A DNA stretch of 43,384 bases from Planctomycetales bacterium (GTDB lineage Bacteria > Omnitrophota > Gorgyraeia > Gygaellales > Profunditerraquicolaceae): the NCBI GenBank assembly GCA_005239725.1, contig SBBM01000021.1, positions 1 to 43,384 on the forward strand. Reading direction: 5' to 3'. The notes below the pieces were generated by a model. The model saw nothing but the letters and a program-made list of their open reading frames with translations. It searched no databases and was not told where the DNA came from. This document shows, piece by piece, positions 31,132-39,422 of this stretch. The translations under genes were made by a program, and so were the position numbers. Positions within the stretch are counted from its first letter, which is position 1; each line of letters opens with the position of its first letter.

Positions 31132-33074
31132 TCCTTGAGTTCCAGGGGATTATAATTGTAGTAGGCAAAAAGGGTATAGGCAGTGCCGGATACAGAGCCG
31201 GTATTTTTTCCCTTAGGGGTCACCCATCCGTGGCCGGTATCCACAGAATCAACGCTGGCATAAGGCAGGCATCCTTCACCCTGGCCGGAAGGCGAAGGGC
31301 TGGAAATAATCATAGCGCACAACTCTCCGAGGTATTCATTGGCCTTGAACTCATAGGACCTGGCTTTTGCCGTCATGCCTTTTTTGTTGTAAAACTCGGC
31401 CATTATCTTAAAGGCTATAATCATCTGCGATGTCCATTCCGGGGAGACAACCCCACCCCTGGCTACATGCTTCTGAGGGGCAAAATCAAAACCTTTTATT
31501 TTTACGCTTTGTCCTTCGGGCCTTAAATAATCGACTTCCACCGCGCAAGTTTTTTCGGCAAACTCCATAATCTGGTCGGGATTCATGCCTACTTCTTCCA
31601 ATTTTTCAGGACCTATGGCTGCGATTGACCAGGCGTAAGTGTCGGTGGCAATAGTAGCATCGCCCTTACCGCGCATAATCGGAATATCGACCTTATCGTA
31701 AGTATTGCTTACCAGCCAACGCAATACCTTGTCTCTGGCCTGAAGATAACCCTCTTTACCTGTAATTTTATGCAGCATATTAAAGAATGCGTAGGCATCC
31801 AGGTTATGCTCGGTAGCGTACCAGGCAGTATCCGGCCCGCCCCTTATGCCGCCTTTTTTATCCTGGAGCAAAATAATCTTTTCCGCAATCCCTTCAGCCA
31901 GAGGAAGGTATTTTGAATCGCCGCTCTTTTTCACATATTGGAGGACGGCTATACCCAGCCATATATTCGGCCCGCTGTGCACAGTGTATTCCGCAGGGCT
32001 TCCGTCCGTGGCATAATAGGCATTGTAAAAAAGCCTGTCCTGCCCTTTTGCCTTTTTGTCAAAAAACTCAAATATTTTCTTTGCCCGCTCGAAATCGCCA
32101 AAATACACATACGCCTGAGAGGCTAAAGATTCGTCATATATGAAAGCCCACCCGGCAATGTCCGAATCCCCCTCAAAACTCATAACCAGGCCTGTGCGCG
32201 GGTTCTGGTGTATCATCAACCACCTGTACATCTTGTCAAAATTTGCCTGGGTCAGGGAAACCTTCCTCTGGTCTAAACGTAGCAATTCTTCGGTAACCGC
32301 ACTCTCCTTGTGTTGCAGGGAAATCAATTGGTCCTGTAAAAAAGCCTTGTCCTGAATAAGTTTATCTATCGTAGCGCTTAAATCGCTTATCTTTCTTGTA
32401 TTCCTGGCGCCTTCTGACTTAGCCATCTCTTCCAACTTTGCCCTTTCTTCTTCCACCGTCTGGATACGTAGCTGCAAACTTTGAATCTTTAACTGCAGGC
32501 TTTCCTTATCCCTGGTTATCTGATTTATATTCTGTTTGGCAACTGCCGATTCCTGCAGGATTTTTACCAGTTGTCCGACTAAATCTTTATTTCCCCTGGT
32601 TAATTGAAAATTGAGATAACTATTAACTGCAAGCCCCAGTCCAAGCATAACAATTATCGCCGTAACGCCAGGGGCGAACATTTTTTTCGTCCAGGCATAG
32701 CGCATAAGGCGCTTATTCGTCAAGAGGTCTATATCAAGGTATTTTAGCCCTATCAAGTATTTATTTTCTTCGAGAGAAATATCTTTAACCCAGACAACGC
32801 CTGCCCTGGCCCTTACCACGGGCCTGCGGAAAGGCACCTCAATCTCCAGTAATAATTCCGCCTCTTTACCCTTTATAAACCTGGTTAATTCATGTTTTAA
32901 ATTGTTTACGGCAAGGCAGATGCCGCCCTTGCTTATATTGTTGGTAAAACCCTGGATTTTATCGGAAAGCGGCTGTACCCCCCCGGGCCTTAAAAACTGA
33001 AAGGTTACCGGAAAGACAGTGTCTAACCTGAGATATTTCCTGTGTTCCGCGCCAAGCGGGTCCTCTTTACTCAT
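31128..33074 (-). CDS. PilZ - transmembrane - coiled-coil - (alpha/alpha)6 domain protein
   Basis: The 648-residue protein begins with a PilZ domain whose c-di-GMP motifs are intact: Arg12-xxx-Arg16 (RKYLRLD) and Asn46-x-Ser-xx-Gly51 (NISKGG). A membrane helix lies at about 132-153 and a long coiled coil at about 155-275. The last 350 residues resemble an alpha/alpha toroid of six-hairpin glycosidase type (GWAFIYDESLASQAYVYFGD, HNLDAYAFFNML, DTYAWSIAAIG). A topology with cytosolic PilZ and periplasmic toroid fits c-di-GMP control of a polysaccharide-related function, but this is inferred. An in-frame SPSPSGQGEG insertion (about 595) comes from a palindromic repeat. It overlaps both neighbours by 4 nt. 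Confidence 0.85.
   Translation of the reverse strand: MSKEDPLGAEHRKYLRLDTVFPVTFQFLRPGGVQPLSDKIQGFTNNISKGGICLAVNNLKHELTRFIKGKEAELLLEIEVPFRRPVVRARAGVVWVKDISLEENKYLIGLKYLDIDLLTNKRLMRYAWTKKMFAPGVTAIIVMLGLGLAVNSYLNFQLTRGNKDLVGQLVKILQESAVAKQNINQITRDKESLQLKIQSLQLRIQTVEEERAKLEEMAKSEGARNTRKISDLSATIDKLIQDKAFLQDQLISLQHKESAVTEELLRLDQRKVSLTQANFDKMYRWLMIHQNPRTGLVMSFEGDSDIAGWAFIYDESLASQAYVYFGDFERAKKIFEFFDKKAKGQDRLFYNAYYATDGSPAEYTVHSGPNIWLGIAVLQYVKKSGDSKYLPLAEGIAEKIILLQDKKGGIRGGPDTAWYATEHNLDAYAFFNMLHKITGKEGYLQARDKVLRWLVSNTYDKVDIPIMRGKGDATIATDTYAWSIAAIGPEKLEEVGMNPDQIMEFAEKTCAVEVDYLRPEGQSVKIKGFDFAPQKHVARGGVVSPEWTSQMIIAFKIMAEFYNKKGMTAKARSYEFKANEYLGELCAMIISSPSPSGQGEGCLPYASVDSVDTGHGWVTPKGKNTGSVSGTAYTLFAYYNYNPLELKE
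31273..31298. repeat. Palindromic insertion inside the PilZ-toroid gene
   Basis: CCTTCACC and GGCGAAGG form an imperfect stem (one A-C mismatch). The element encodes the low-complexity SPSPSGQGEG peptide within an otherwise structured domain. Confidence 0.6.
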
Positions 33075-35452
33075 CCCTTAAACGCCCTTTCAAATATTAT
33101 CCTCTCTTTAATCCTTTTAGCCAGGCCCTCAACAAACTTTTTAAAATCCGCATAGTCGGCCTGTGAAACCCGGTTTTTCTTTAACTCGACGTTCTCCCTG
33201 AATACTATTTTATTATTCCTGCGCTCATACCCGGCTTCATACCTTAGCCAGGGGTTTTCTTCGATTATGCTGGAAGGTATATATTTTACAATAAACTGCG
33301 GAGGTATTTCAACCTCGAATATTGTTTCCTTGGTATCTAATATGCCGAAATCAAGGGGGTACTTGCGTTTGTCTTTAGCTACCAGCGCCGTGTCTAAACC
33401 CGCCAATTGTGGCATTATCCTGAAAATGCCCGCGGCTGTCAGATACTCCGGGCCTTTAAATTCGTAGCGCAAGGTAACCGGCTTATTAAGGTCATCGAGA
33501 TTATCTATATTGTATTTATCTAATTTTGCGCCTATCGAAACACCCTGTATCCTTTCTTCCAATGCGTCGCGGATTAACTCCGGAGGCGTATACAACAACC
33601 AGCGCCTTTGGGCCTGCTGGTATACGCCGGAGGTAAAAATATCTTTCTCTGCTGCGATGCTTTCATCAGGGGCTATTTTCAATTTAAGTTCCTGCTTCAT
33701 TAAATTGTGCCTCCCGGAATAGAGAGGCGTCGTTTTTATTTCATACCCGTTTTTTTTGAAAAAGAGCACTTTCCTATCCTGGTCATCTCCGGGCAGGTCC
33801 CCGAAGGAACAGGTCTCTGCGGTTGGGTCCATGAAAATAATTTCTCCACCCAAAGATACTGCAGCAATGCAATGATTAAAAAGCGTGGAGGGAAAATCTT
33901 CGTTTAGATTATAATAATTTTTTGTCCCGATAAGCACGGGCCAGGCGGATAAACCGGCTTCTTTCAGCATGGTAACCAAAAGTATGGCCTGGTCTTTACA
34001 GTCGCCATATTTATTTTTAAATATATCTCCGGCGGGGTGCGGCTCATAGCCTGCCTGGCCGTATTCCACAGCCACATAACGTATGTCTTTGGCGCAGAAA
34101 TTATATATTGCCCGCAGTCTATCCTCGTCGGAAGCCTTGCCGCGGGTCAATTCCTTAACCTTTTGTTTTATCGCTTCATTCACTTGTATCTTATCTCTGG
34201 CAAGCCCCCACCACCAATTATAAATATCCTGCCAATTACTGAAAGTAGAAATAAGGAGCGCGGGATTTATTTCAACCTGCGGCGGCATATTTGATTCGGG
34301 TAAAATCTGCGGGATATTTTTGAAGCGCCAGGAATAAATCAGGCGGCCGTCTTTTTCCTGAACCTGGGGTTTTAATTCGGCGCCGAAATTATTGTAACCG
34401 GAATTTAATTCTTTAATGAGCAGCTTTTTTTCTTTAGGCAATGTCAGGGTAAAATTCGCCTTTATAATCGGCTCAGCCGCCTGGATAGGATAACTTAAGA
34501 CAATGTCTTTCTTATTGATAAGCTGGCTGGAATAAATCCTGACCTTGTATTCGACAACCGAACCCTCGGCGACTTCGGGGAAAGATATTATAAAAACGCG
34601 GGCATTACTGTAAAGAGGGAAGTTTAAATATTTAGATACGTCGCGGATATGGCGCGTTCCGACTTCTCTAACCGCGCCGTCCGGTTTTATTGTCCGGGCG
34701 TATTCCAATTCCACCTTTTCATCGGTAGAATCATAATCTATATGCGCCTCTGAAAACTCCTCCTTGCCGCGGGGGTTAAGGATTTTAATTACATAATGTA
34801 AGTAGGCAACCTGGGTATTTTGCGGAGTCACCTCAATTTTTTCGTCGCAGTAAAGAATTAAGGCCCCTGCCTGGGGATAATCCTGGGCCTGTGGCGCATT
34901 TGTTATGATTTCGTTCATCTTAGAATCCGCGTCTTTTATGTGCCTTTGCTTAACCTGCCTCTCTATGCCATTGATGCGCTCAGAGGCCAGAGGGGAGAAT
35001 GCGCCATCTTTTATCTTACGGTAAACTTCGAGCGCCTTATCAAAAAGGTTTAATTTTTCGCAGGTTAAGCCGTAATAATACAGGTATTCACCGTCTCCTT
35101 CCTCCTGGCGGTTAAATATCTCTAAGGCATCGGTAAAATTTGCCAAACGGTAATATGAGATCGCCAAAAACTTATTTGTCCCGGCTTCATTTGTTTTCCT
35201 GAATTCATCCCGGGCAGGGGCATAATCGCCGTGTGCGTAATAAAGTTTGCCTAATTCAAAATGCAGTTTATCTAAATTATCCCCTTTTGAAATCAGGTTT
35301 TTATATTCTTTGACTGCGCGCTGGTAATAGCTTTGCGACTGCGCGGCGTAATCCCTGGCTTCTTTTAATAAGTCTGCCCTCGGCATACAACCGGAGAAAA
35401 AAATCAAAACGCAAAATGACAATCCGAAATGTAAAATTTTTGGCTTCGGCAT
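33071..35452 (-). CDS. Lipoprotein with TPR, DUF3857 and transglutaminase-like domains
   Basis: The 793-residue protein has a lipoprotein signal peptide with lipobox FFSGC (Cys22). Four or five TPR-like helices follow (about 30-175), then a DUF3857 beta region (about 205-400) and a transglutaminase-like core with KYGDCKDQA (Cys near 485), FNHC (His near 527) and FMDPTAE (Asp near 542). A C-terminal beta domain closes it (DUF2569-like region absent). The triad is complete, so protease or cross-linking activity in the periplasm is possible. The substrate is unknown. It overlaps the PilZ-toroid gene by 4 nt and directly follows pabC. Confidence 0.88.
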   Translation of the reverse strand: MPKPKILHFGLSFCVLIFFSGCMPRADLLKEARDYAAQSQSYYQRAVKEYKNLISKGDNLDKLHFELGKLYYAHGDYAPARDEFRKTNEAGTNKFLAISYYRLANFTDALEIFNRQEEGDGEYLYYYGLTCEKLNLFDKALEVYRKIKDGAFSPLASERINGIERQVKQRHIKDADSKMNEIITNAPQAQDYPQAGALILYCDEKIEVTPQNTQVAYLHYVIKILNPRGKEEFSEAHIDYDSTDEKVELEYARTIKPDGAVREVGTRHIRDVSKYLNFPLYSNARVFIISFPEVAEGSVVEYKVRIYSSQLINKKDIVLSYPIQAAEPIIKANFTLTLPKEKKLLIKELNSGYNNFGAELKPQVQEKDGRLIYSWRFKNIPQILPESNMPPQVEINPALLISTFSNWQDIYNWWWGLARDKIQVNEAIKQKVKELTRGKASDEDRLRAIYNFCAKDIRYVAVEYGQAGYEPHPAGDIFKNKYGDCKDQAILLVTMLKEAGLSAWPVLIGTKNYYNLNEDFPSTLFNHCIAAVSLGGEIIFMDPTAETCSFGDLPGDDQDRKVLFFKKNGYEIKTTPLYSGRHNLMKQELKLKIAPDESIAAEKDIFTSGVYQQAQRRWLLYTPPELIRDALEERIQGVSIGAKLDKYNIDNLDDLNKPVTLRYEFKGPEYLTAAGIFRIMPQLAGLDTALVAKDKRKYPLDFGILDTKETIFEVEIPPQFIVKYIPSSIIEENPWLRYEAGYERRNNKIVFRENVELKKNRVSQADYADFKKFVEGLAKRIKERIIFERAFKG

Positions 35453-36280
35453 CTAATGCCCCCTGAGTAAAAGATTATATTTGCCCATCAAAAATGATGT
35501 CAAATTCCCGGATTTCCCTCCGCCGATTTTCTTTCCTTCCGCTGAAACAAGCGGCATAACCCCCATTAAAGAATTTGTGAGAAAGGCCTCATCCGCATTT
35601 TTTAAATCATTTATACTTAAATTACCTTCGTTGATATTTAATCCGGACTCTCCGGCTAAATCAAAGATAACTTTTCTTGTAATACCGGGCAAGCACCCGC
35701 AATTTAACGATGGCGTAAATATTCTCTTATTTTTAACTAAAAATATGTTTGTCCTGGAACCCTCGGTAACATAACCTTTATTATTCAAAATAAGCGCCTC
35801 ATCAAAGCCTTTTCGTTTTGCCTCGAGGTAACTAAGTTGACAGAGGATGCGGCCTGTGGTTTTTATCTGCGCAAGAGGCGATTTTTCATCCTGCCTTAAA
35901 GGCGATATACAGGCGCGGAATCCGGACTTGTAGATTTTGGCGGAAAATGGCCTGTATCTCTTCACGATAACTAAAATCTGCGCGGCGTTAATTGTTTTAA
36001 AAAAGGTGAGCCGGACATAAGAATCTTTAAAACCGTTTATTTTTACCGCCTCTTTTATAATGTCCTTTGCCCTATCAAGGGAATATGGGAATTTTAATCT
36101 GAGGCCAGAGCAAGAATTTTTGATTCTTTTTAAGTGCTCATCAAAATAGACTATTTTGCCGTTAAAACTACGCATAGTTTCAAACAGGCCCCATCCGTAT
36201 AAAAACCCGGGTTCAAGGGCTGAGATTAGCGCCTTCTTTGAAGATACAAATTTACCATCTAAAAAAATAATCTCTTCCAT
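35453..36280 (-). CDS. pabC: Class IV aminotransferase, probable aminodeoxychorismate lyase PabC
   Basis: The product has about 275 residues from ATG 36280 (MEEIIFLDGKFV); a GTG at 36295 would start inside a repeat hairpin and is less likely. Fold-IV PLP features are present: RLTFFK, the PLP Lys in IKTTGRI (about 143), DEALILNNKGYVTEGSRTNI and the GCLPGITRK phosphate loop. PabC releases 4-aminobenzoate and pyruvate for folate synthesis. Branched-chain or D-amino-acid aminotransferases share this fold, but the neighbouring pabB supports PabC. It ends one base before the lipoprotein gene begins. Confidence 0.85.
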   Translation of the reverse strand: MEEIIFLDGKFVSSKKALISALEPGFLYGWGLFETMRSFNGKIVYFDEHLKRIKNSCSGLRLKFPYSLDRAKDIIKEAVKINGFKDSYVRLTFFKTINAAQILVIVKRYRPFSAKIYKSGFRACISPLRQDEKSPLAQIKTTGRILCQLSYLEAKRKGFDEALILNNKGYVTEGSRTNIFLVKNKRIFTPSLNCGCLPGITRKVIFDLAGESGLNINEGNLSINDLKNADEAFLTNSLMGVMPLVSAEGKKIGGGKSGNLTSFLMGKYNLLLRGH

Positions 36281-36288
36281 CAATATGA

Positions 36289-36362
36289 GGGACACCCATC
36301 CAACTAAAGCAAAGGGTGTCCCTCCCAGGGGACACCCTGCCGATTGGCTAGATGGGTGTCCC
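36289..36362. repeat. Double hairpin repeat between pabB and pabC
   Basis: GGGACACCCATC (36289-36300) pairs perfectly with GATGGGTGTCCC (36351-36362). Inside it GGGTGTCCC (36314-36322) pairs with GGGACACCC (36329-36337). The element overlaps the pabB stop codon (36348) and encodes the last residues (KGTPI) of PabB. There is no U-tract typical of a terminator. Confidence 0.85.
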
Positions 36363-37748
36363 TTTTATTGCTTTGAGTATTCCCCTAGCCTTGACCAGCG
36401 TCTCTTTGTATTCGTCTTCCGGATGTGAATCAATAACAATGCCTCCGCCTGCCCCGAAATAAAGGTCATTTTTCTTTTTTAGTATAGTACGGATTAAAAT
36501 ATTGAAGTCCATATCGCCGGAAAAACTCAAATAACCCAAACAACCCGTATAAACATTTCTCCTCGTCGACTCCAGCTCTTCAATAATCTCCATTGCGCGT
36601 ATCTTAGGGCAGCCGGTAATTGAGCCTCCGGGAAAACATGCGCGCAGCAGGCTTATCCTGTCTTTATCATCGTAGAGCCTGCCCTCAACCGTAGCCGTTG
36701 TCTGATATACCGTATTATACTCCTCAAGCTCCCTTAATGCCTTAACTTTTATCGAGCCGTAGCTGCATACCCTGCCTAAGTCATTACGTTCCAAATCCAC
36801 AATCATAGTCAATTCTGCCTTGTCTTTTTGGCTTTTTAAGAGTTCATCCTTCAATCTTTTATCTTCCGCCCTATTTTCAGAACGCGGCCGGGTGCCTTTC
36901 ATCGGGCGGGTAGTTACAGTATCCCCGTGTAATTGCAAAAACCTCTCCGGAGAAGAACTTAAAATCTGGAAATCCCCGGCGTCAAAATACGCGCTGAAAC
37001 AGGAAGGATTAATCTTGCGCAGCCGTTCATAAATTTCAGATGCAGGCAAATCCGTTCGGGCATGGAATCTCTGCGAAAGGTTAACCTGGTATATATCCCC
37101 GCGCCTTATATATTCTTTTGCCTTCTTTACCGCCGACATGTATTTTTCTTTGGTAAAGTTGGAATGTAGTTTTAAATCACCGGCTCTACGGCTGATTTCC
37201 TTAGCCGTTTCTCTTTTTCTGGCGGGGTTGGAAACGAGCCTTATTATTTTCTTAAAGTTTCCCTCAGAGAGCAACTTGCCCTGCAGATAATTCTTCTCCG
37301 GGAATCCGCTTGCAAATATATGGAGAATTTTCTTAAGGTTATCAATTATAACTGCCGTATTATAAAAACCGAAAAAACAATCGGGGATCCCCATATCATC
37401 GGGATTCTGCCGTCTGAGTTTCTCTTCTAAAAGAAAACCCGTGTCATAACTGATATAACCTACCGCCCCTCCCAGAAAAGGGATACCTGTCTCTGGTATA
37501 GATAATCTATATTTGGCAAGCGCCTCTCTCAGCTTCCCGAAAGGCTCCTTCTCTTTCAGGCTAAAGATTTCAAACGGCTCTACCCCCAAGAATGAAAACC
37601 TGCCCATTGGGCCTGAGCTCAGGCTGCTATCAAGAAAAAAGCAATTTTTTTCGGCCTTTAGGGCCGAAAAAATTTCGAAGGGCGTGCTTTTCAATTTATA
37701 TGATTTCAATATGTAATATGCCATCGACTCTAAAGGTCCGTTCCTCAT
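36348..37748 (-). CDS. pabB: Aminodeoxychorismate synthase component I (PabB)
   Basis: PabB forms 4-amino-4-deoxychorismate from chorismate and ammonia for folate synthesis. The 466-residue protein has the chorismate-enzyme C-domain: RPMKGTRPRS, ELTMIVDLERNDLGRVC, FPGGSITGCPKIRAMEIIEE and GAGGGIVIDS. The PabB-typical Lys (MKGTRPR) favours PabB over anthranilate synthase. An ATG at 37724 is an alternative start with a family-like N-terminus (MAYYILKSY); either overlaps the DnaQ-WYL gene. No PabA glutaminase gene is in the window. The C-terminal KGTPI is encoded by the neighbouring repeat hairpin. Confidence 0.93.
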   Translation of the reverse strand: MRNGPLESMAYYILKSYKLKSTPFEIFSALKAEKNCFFLDSSLSSGPMGRFSFLGVEPFEIFSLKEKEPFGKLREALAKYRLSIPETGIPFLGGAVGYISYDTGFLLEEKLRRQNPDDMGIPDCFFGFYNTAVIIDNLKKILHIFASGFPEKNYLQGKLLSEGNFKKIIRLVSNPARKRETAKEISRRAGDLKLHSNFTKEKYMSAVKKAKEYIRRGDIYQVNLSQRFHARTDLPASEIYERLRKINPSCFSAYFDAGDFQILSSSPERFLQLHGDTVTTRPMKGTRPRSENRAEDKRLKDELLKSQKDKAELTMIVDLERNDLGRVCSYGSIKVKALRELEEYNTVYQTTATVEGRLYDDKDRISLLRACFPGGSITGCPKIRAMEIIEELESTRRNVYTGCLGYLSFSGDMDFNILIRTILKKKNDLYFGAGGGIVIDSHPEDEYKETLVKARGILKAIKGTPI

Positions 37749-38529
37749 TCCTTAAACAGCAGTGGCCGACAAGATAAGTATTATTCCGGTCCTTTTTTAT
37801 TTCTTTCGGAACAACATCCCGCAGGGAAACCGCAGCGCTTGAGCGGGAAAGATATTTTATATTCAATTTAACCCCCAGGTCAATTGCCTCCTGGATTTTG
37901 GCGAGCTTTTGATTGTGGATATTTTCGGAAAAGGCGACGTTTAAGCCGAAGAGGCTTAAGAAATTACTGAAATCCGATACCCCCTTTGACTTCAGTATCC
38001 CGGAAAGCCTCTCGAATACTTCCAGGGTCATCTCTACGTCGGAAAGTGCCCGGTGCTCCTGCTTATTTTTTACCCCAAAACTCTCTGCCACAAACCAAAG
38101 CGCATAACGTTCCAATCCGGGCATGAGCCGCTTTGCCATAGTGAGGATGTCTATGGTTGGCGCCTCTTTAGAAAGGCTTTCGCCTATAATTTTCAGCTCA
38201 TTGTTTAAGAACCCTAAGTCAAAAACAGCATTATAAGAACACAGGCAGCTGCCCCGGATAAAATCTAAAAACTTCGGGAGTATTTCCTTGGGCAAAGGGG
38301 CATCTTTAAGCATATTTTCGGTAATCTTATTCACCCTGAACGCGCTTTGAGAAATCGGCACGCCCGGATTTATTAACGACTGAAACGTGGATATTCTTTT
38401 GCTCCCCTTAATCCTGATACCGGCGATTTCAACTATCCTGTCGCCCGATTCCGGCTCTAACCCCGTGGTCTCGGTATCAAAAACAGTGAACTCCACCTCG
38501 TCTATATTCCCGGGAAGGATGTAGCTCAT
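37696..38529 (-). CDS. DnaQ-type 3'-5' exonuclease fused to a WYL-like domain
   Basis: The 277-residue protein has a DEDDh exonuclease domain (about 12-185): FDTETTG (Asp18, Glu20), SYNAVFDLGFL (Asp104) and EHRALSDVEMT (His159, Asp164). The C-terminal part (about 205-275) matches WYL ligand-binding domains: LNIKYLSRSSA, DVVPKEI, NTYLVGHCCLRNEERTFRVD. WYL domains usually sit in transcription regulators or CRISPR-associated proteins and bind nucleic acids or nucleotides. The protein may be a regulated nuclease in repair; it is not a standard polymerase III epsilon subunit. It overlaps the YkgJ gene by 4 nt. Confidence 0.85.
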   Translation of the reverse strand: MSYILPGNIDEVEFTVFDTETTGLEPESGDRIVEIAGIRIKGSKRISTFQSLINPGVPISQSAFRVNKITENMLKDAPLPKEILPKFLDFIRGSCLCSYNAVFDLGFLNNELKIIGESLSKEAPTIDILTMAKRLMPGLERYALWFVAESFGVKNKQEHRALSDVEMTLEVFERLSGILKSKGVSDFSNFLSLFGLNVAFSENIHNQKLAKIQEAIDLGVKLNIKYLSRSSAAVSLRDVVPKEIKKDRNNTYLVGHCCLRNEERTFRVDGILHIEII

Positions 38530-38993
38530 TTTAGTTTAAGTTTTAACTTTGCGAGATTCAGAACTCCCTCATATTGTTGGATAAGCCGGGGGTTGTTTTT
38601 TAACATACCGGCGTAAGGGGGCTTACTTAAAATACAAGATAGATACTTCACATATTTCTTAAATTCCGGTTTATTCAAATTTTCCCTGGCAAACGGGCAG
38701 TTAAGGTCTAATGCCAGGAATGCTTTTTTGCCCCTCCTATTGATAAGAAACGGATAAAGCCGGCATTCAAAAGGCCGACGGGGATAAATTTTACATTTAT
38801 TCTCTTTGGGCATAAAAAAAGAGCAGATAAATTCTTCCTTCGCAGGGATAAGCGGAATAAAATTATTTTTAAGGTCAAGCCGCCTTTTTTCGTTTTCCGA
38901 AACCTTTACAGGCCAAACACTATCCTCTTCGGCAAACCGGCAGCAGCCCTGGCATTTTAAACAGATTTCTTCAGGGATAAATTGATTTAGCAT
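38526..38993 (-). CDS. YkgJ family Cys-rich metal-binding protein
   Basis: The 155-residue protein has the family signature CLKCQGCC (Cys-x2-Cys-x2-Cys-Cys, about 12-19) and further Cys in FICSFF, NKCKIYPRRPFECRLYPF and LNCPFA. YkgJ-type proteins are thought to bind zinc or an iron-sulfur cluster; their physiological role is not settled. The C-terminus is basic and lysine-rich. It is tightly linked to the DnaQ-WYL gene (4-nt overlap) and lies 23 nt after the tRNA-binding protein gene. Confidence 0.88.
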   Translation of the reverse strand: MLNQFIPEEICLKCQGCCRFAEEDSVWPVKVSENEKRRLDLKNNFIPLIPAKEEFICSFFMPKENKCKIYPRRPFECRLYPFLINRRGKKAFLALDLNCPFARENLNKPEFKKYVKYLSCILSKPPYAGMLKNNPRLIQQYEGVLNLAKLKLKLK

Positions 38994-39016
38994 AAGACCC
39001 TTCGTTGCTTCGTCTT

Positions 39017-39337
39017 TTATTTTACTATGCTTCCTATGGAGACCTCTTTTTCCGGCATAAGTATGACCGGCCCATTTTCACCCTGAGCAGCCAAAAGCAT
39101 TGCCTGGCTTTCTACGCCTCTTAAGATCGCGGGCTCCAGGTTATCTACGACCACAATTTGCTTTCCCAAAAGCTCTTCCTTTCGGTAAGAACTCCTGATA
39201 CCTGCGACAATCTGTTTTGTCTTATCTCCCAGGTCAATAGTCATCACATAAAGCTTGGCCGCATTCGGATGTTCGATAACCTCTTTTATTTTAGCCACTT
39301 TCAACTCTATTTTTTTAAACTCCTCGAAAGTAATCAT
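39017..39337 (-). CDS. Stand-alone tRNA-binding domain (MetRS beta / CsaA-like)
   Basis: The 106-residue protein is a single OB-fold EMAP-like domain: FKKIELKVAKIKEVIEHPNA (about 7-26), KLYVMTIDLG, QIVAGI, and LRGVESQAMLLAA. This is the pattern of the free C-terminal subunit of methionyl-tRNA synthetase (MetG beta), with CsaA as the alternative. It probably binds tRNA and helps a MetRS encoded elsewhere. It is the first gene of the long minus-strand string that runs to 24.2 kb. Confidence 0.9.
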   Translation of the reverse strand: MITFEEFKKIELKVAKIKEVIEHPNAAKLYVMTIDLGDKTKQIVAGIRSSYRKEELLGKQIVVVDNLEPAILRGVESQAMLLAAQGENGPVILMPEKEVSIGSIVK

Positions 39338-39375
39338 CGTAATGCCTCCATATTTATTTAATGACAGGCGGGCAA

Positions 39376-39409
39376 CAAGGGAAGGCCTTTTTAAGAAAGC
39401 CTTCCCTTG
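39376..39409. terminator. Strong hairpin between the Lpp-like and tRNA-binding genes
   Basis: CAAGGGAAGGC (39376-39386) pairs perfectly with GCCTTCCCTTG (39399-39409) around a 12-nt loop. There is no long U-run on the minus strand after the stem, so it is a terminator without U-tract or an mRNA-stabilising hairpin. It marks the likely border between the two units. Confidence 0.55.
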
Positions 39410-39422
39410 CGGGTTTCAAGGC

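Noticed and set aside
36281-36295. GTG start of pabC at 36295
   Set aside because: It lies inside the repeat hairpin; ATG 36280 gives the family-like N-terminus MEEIIFLDG.
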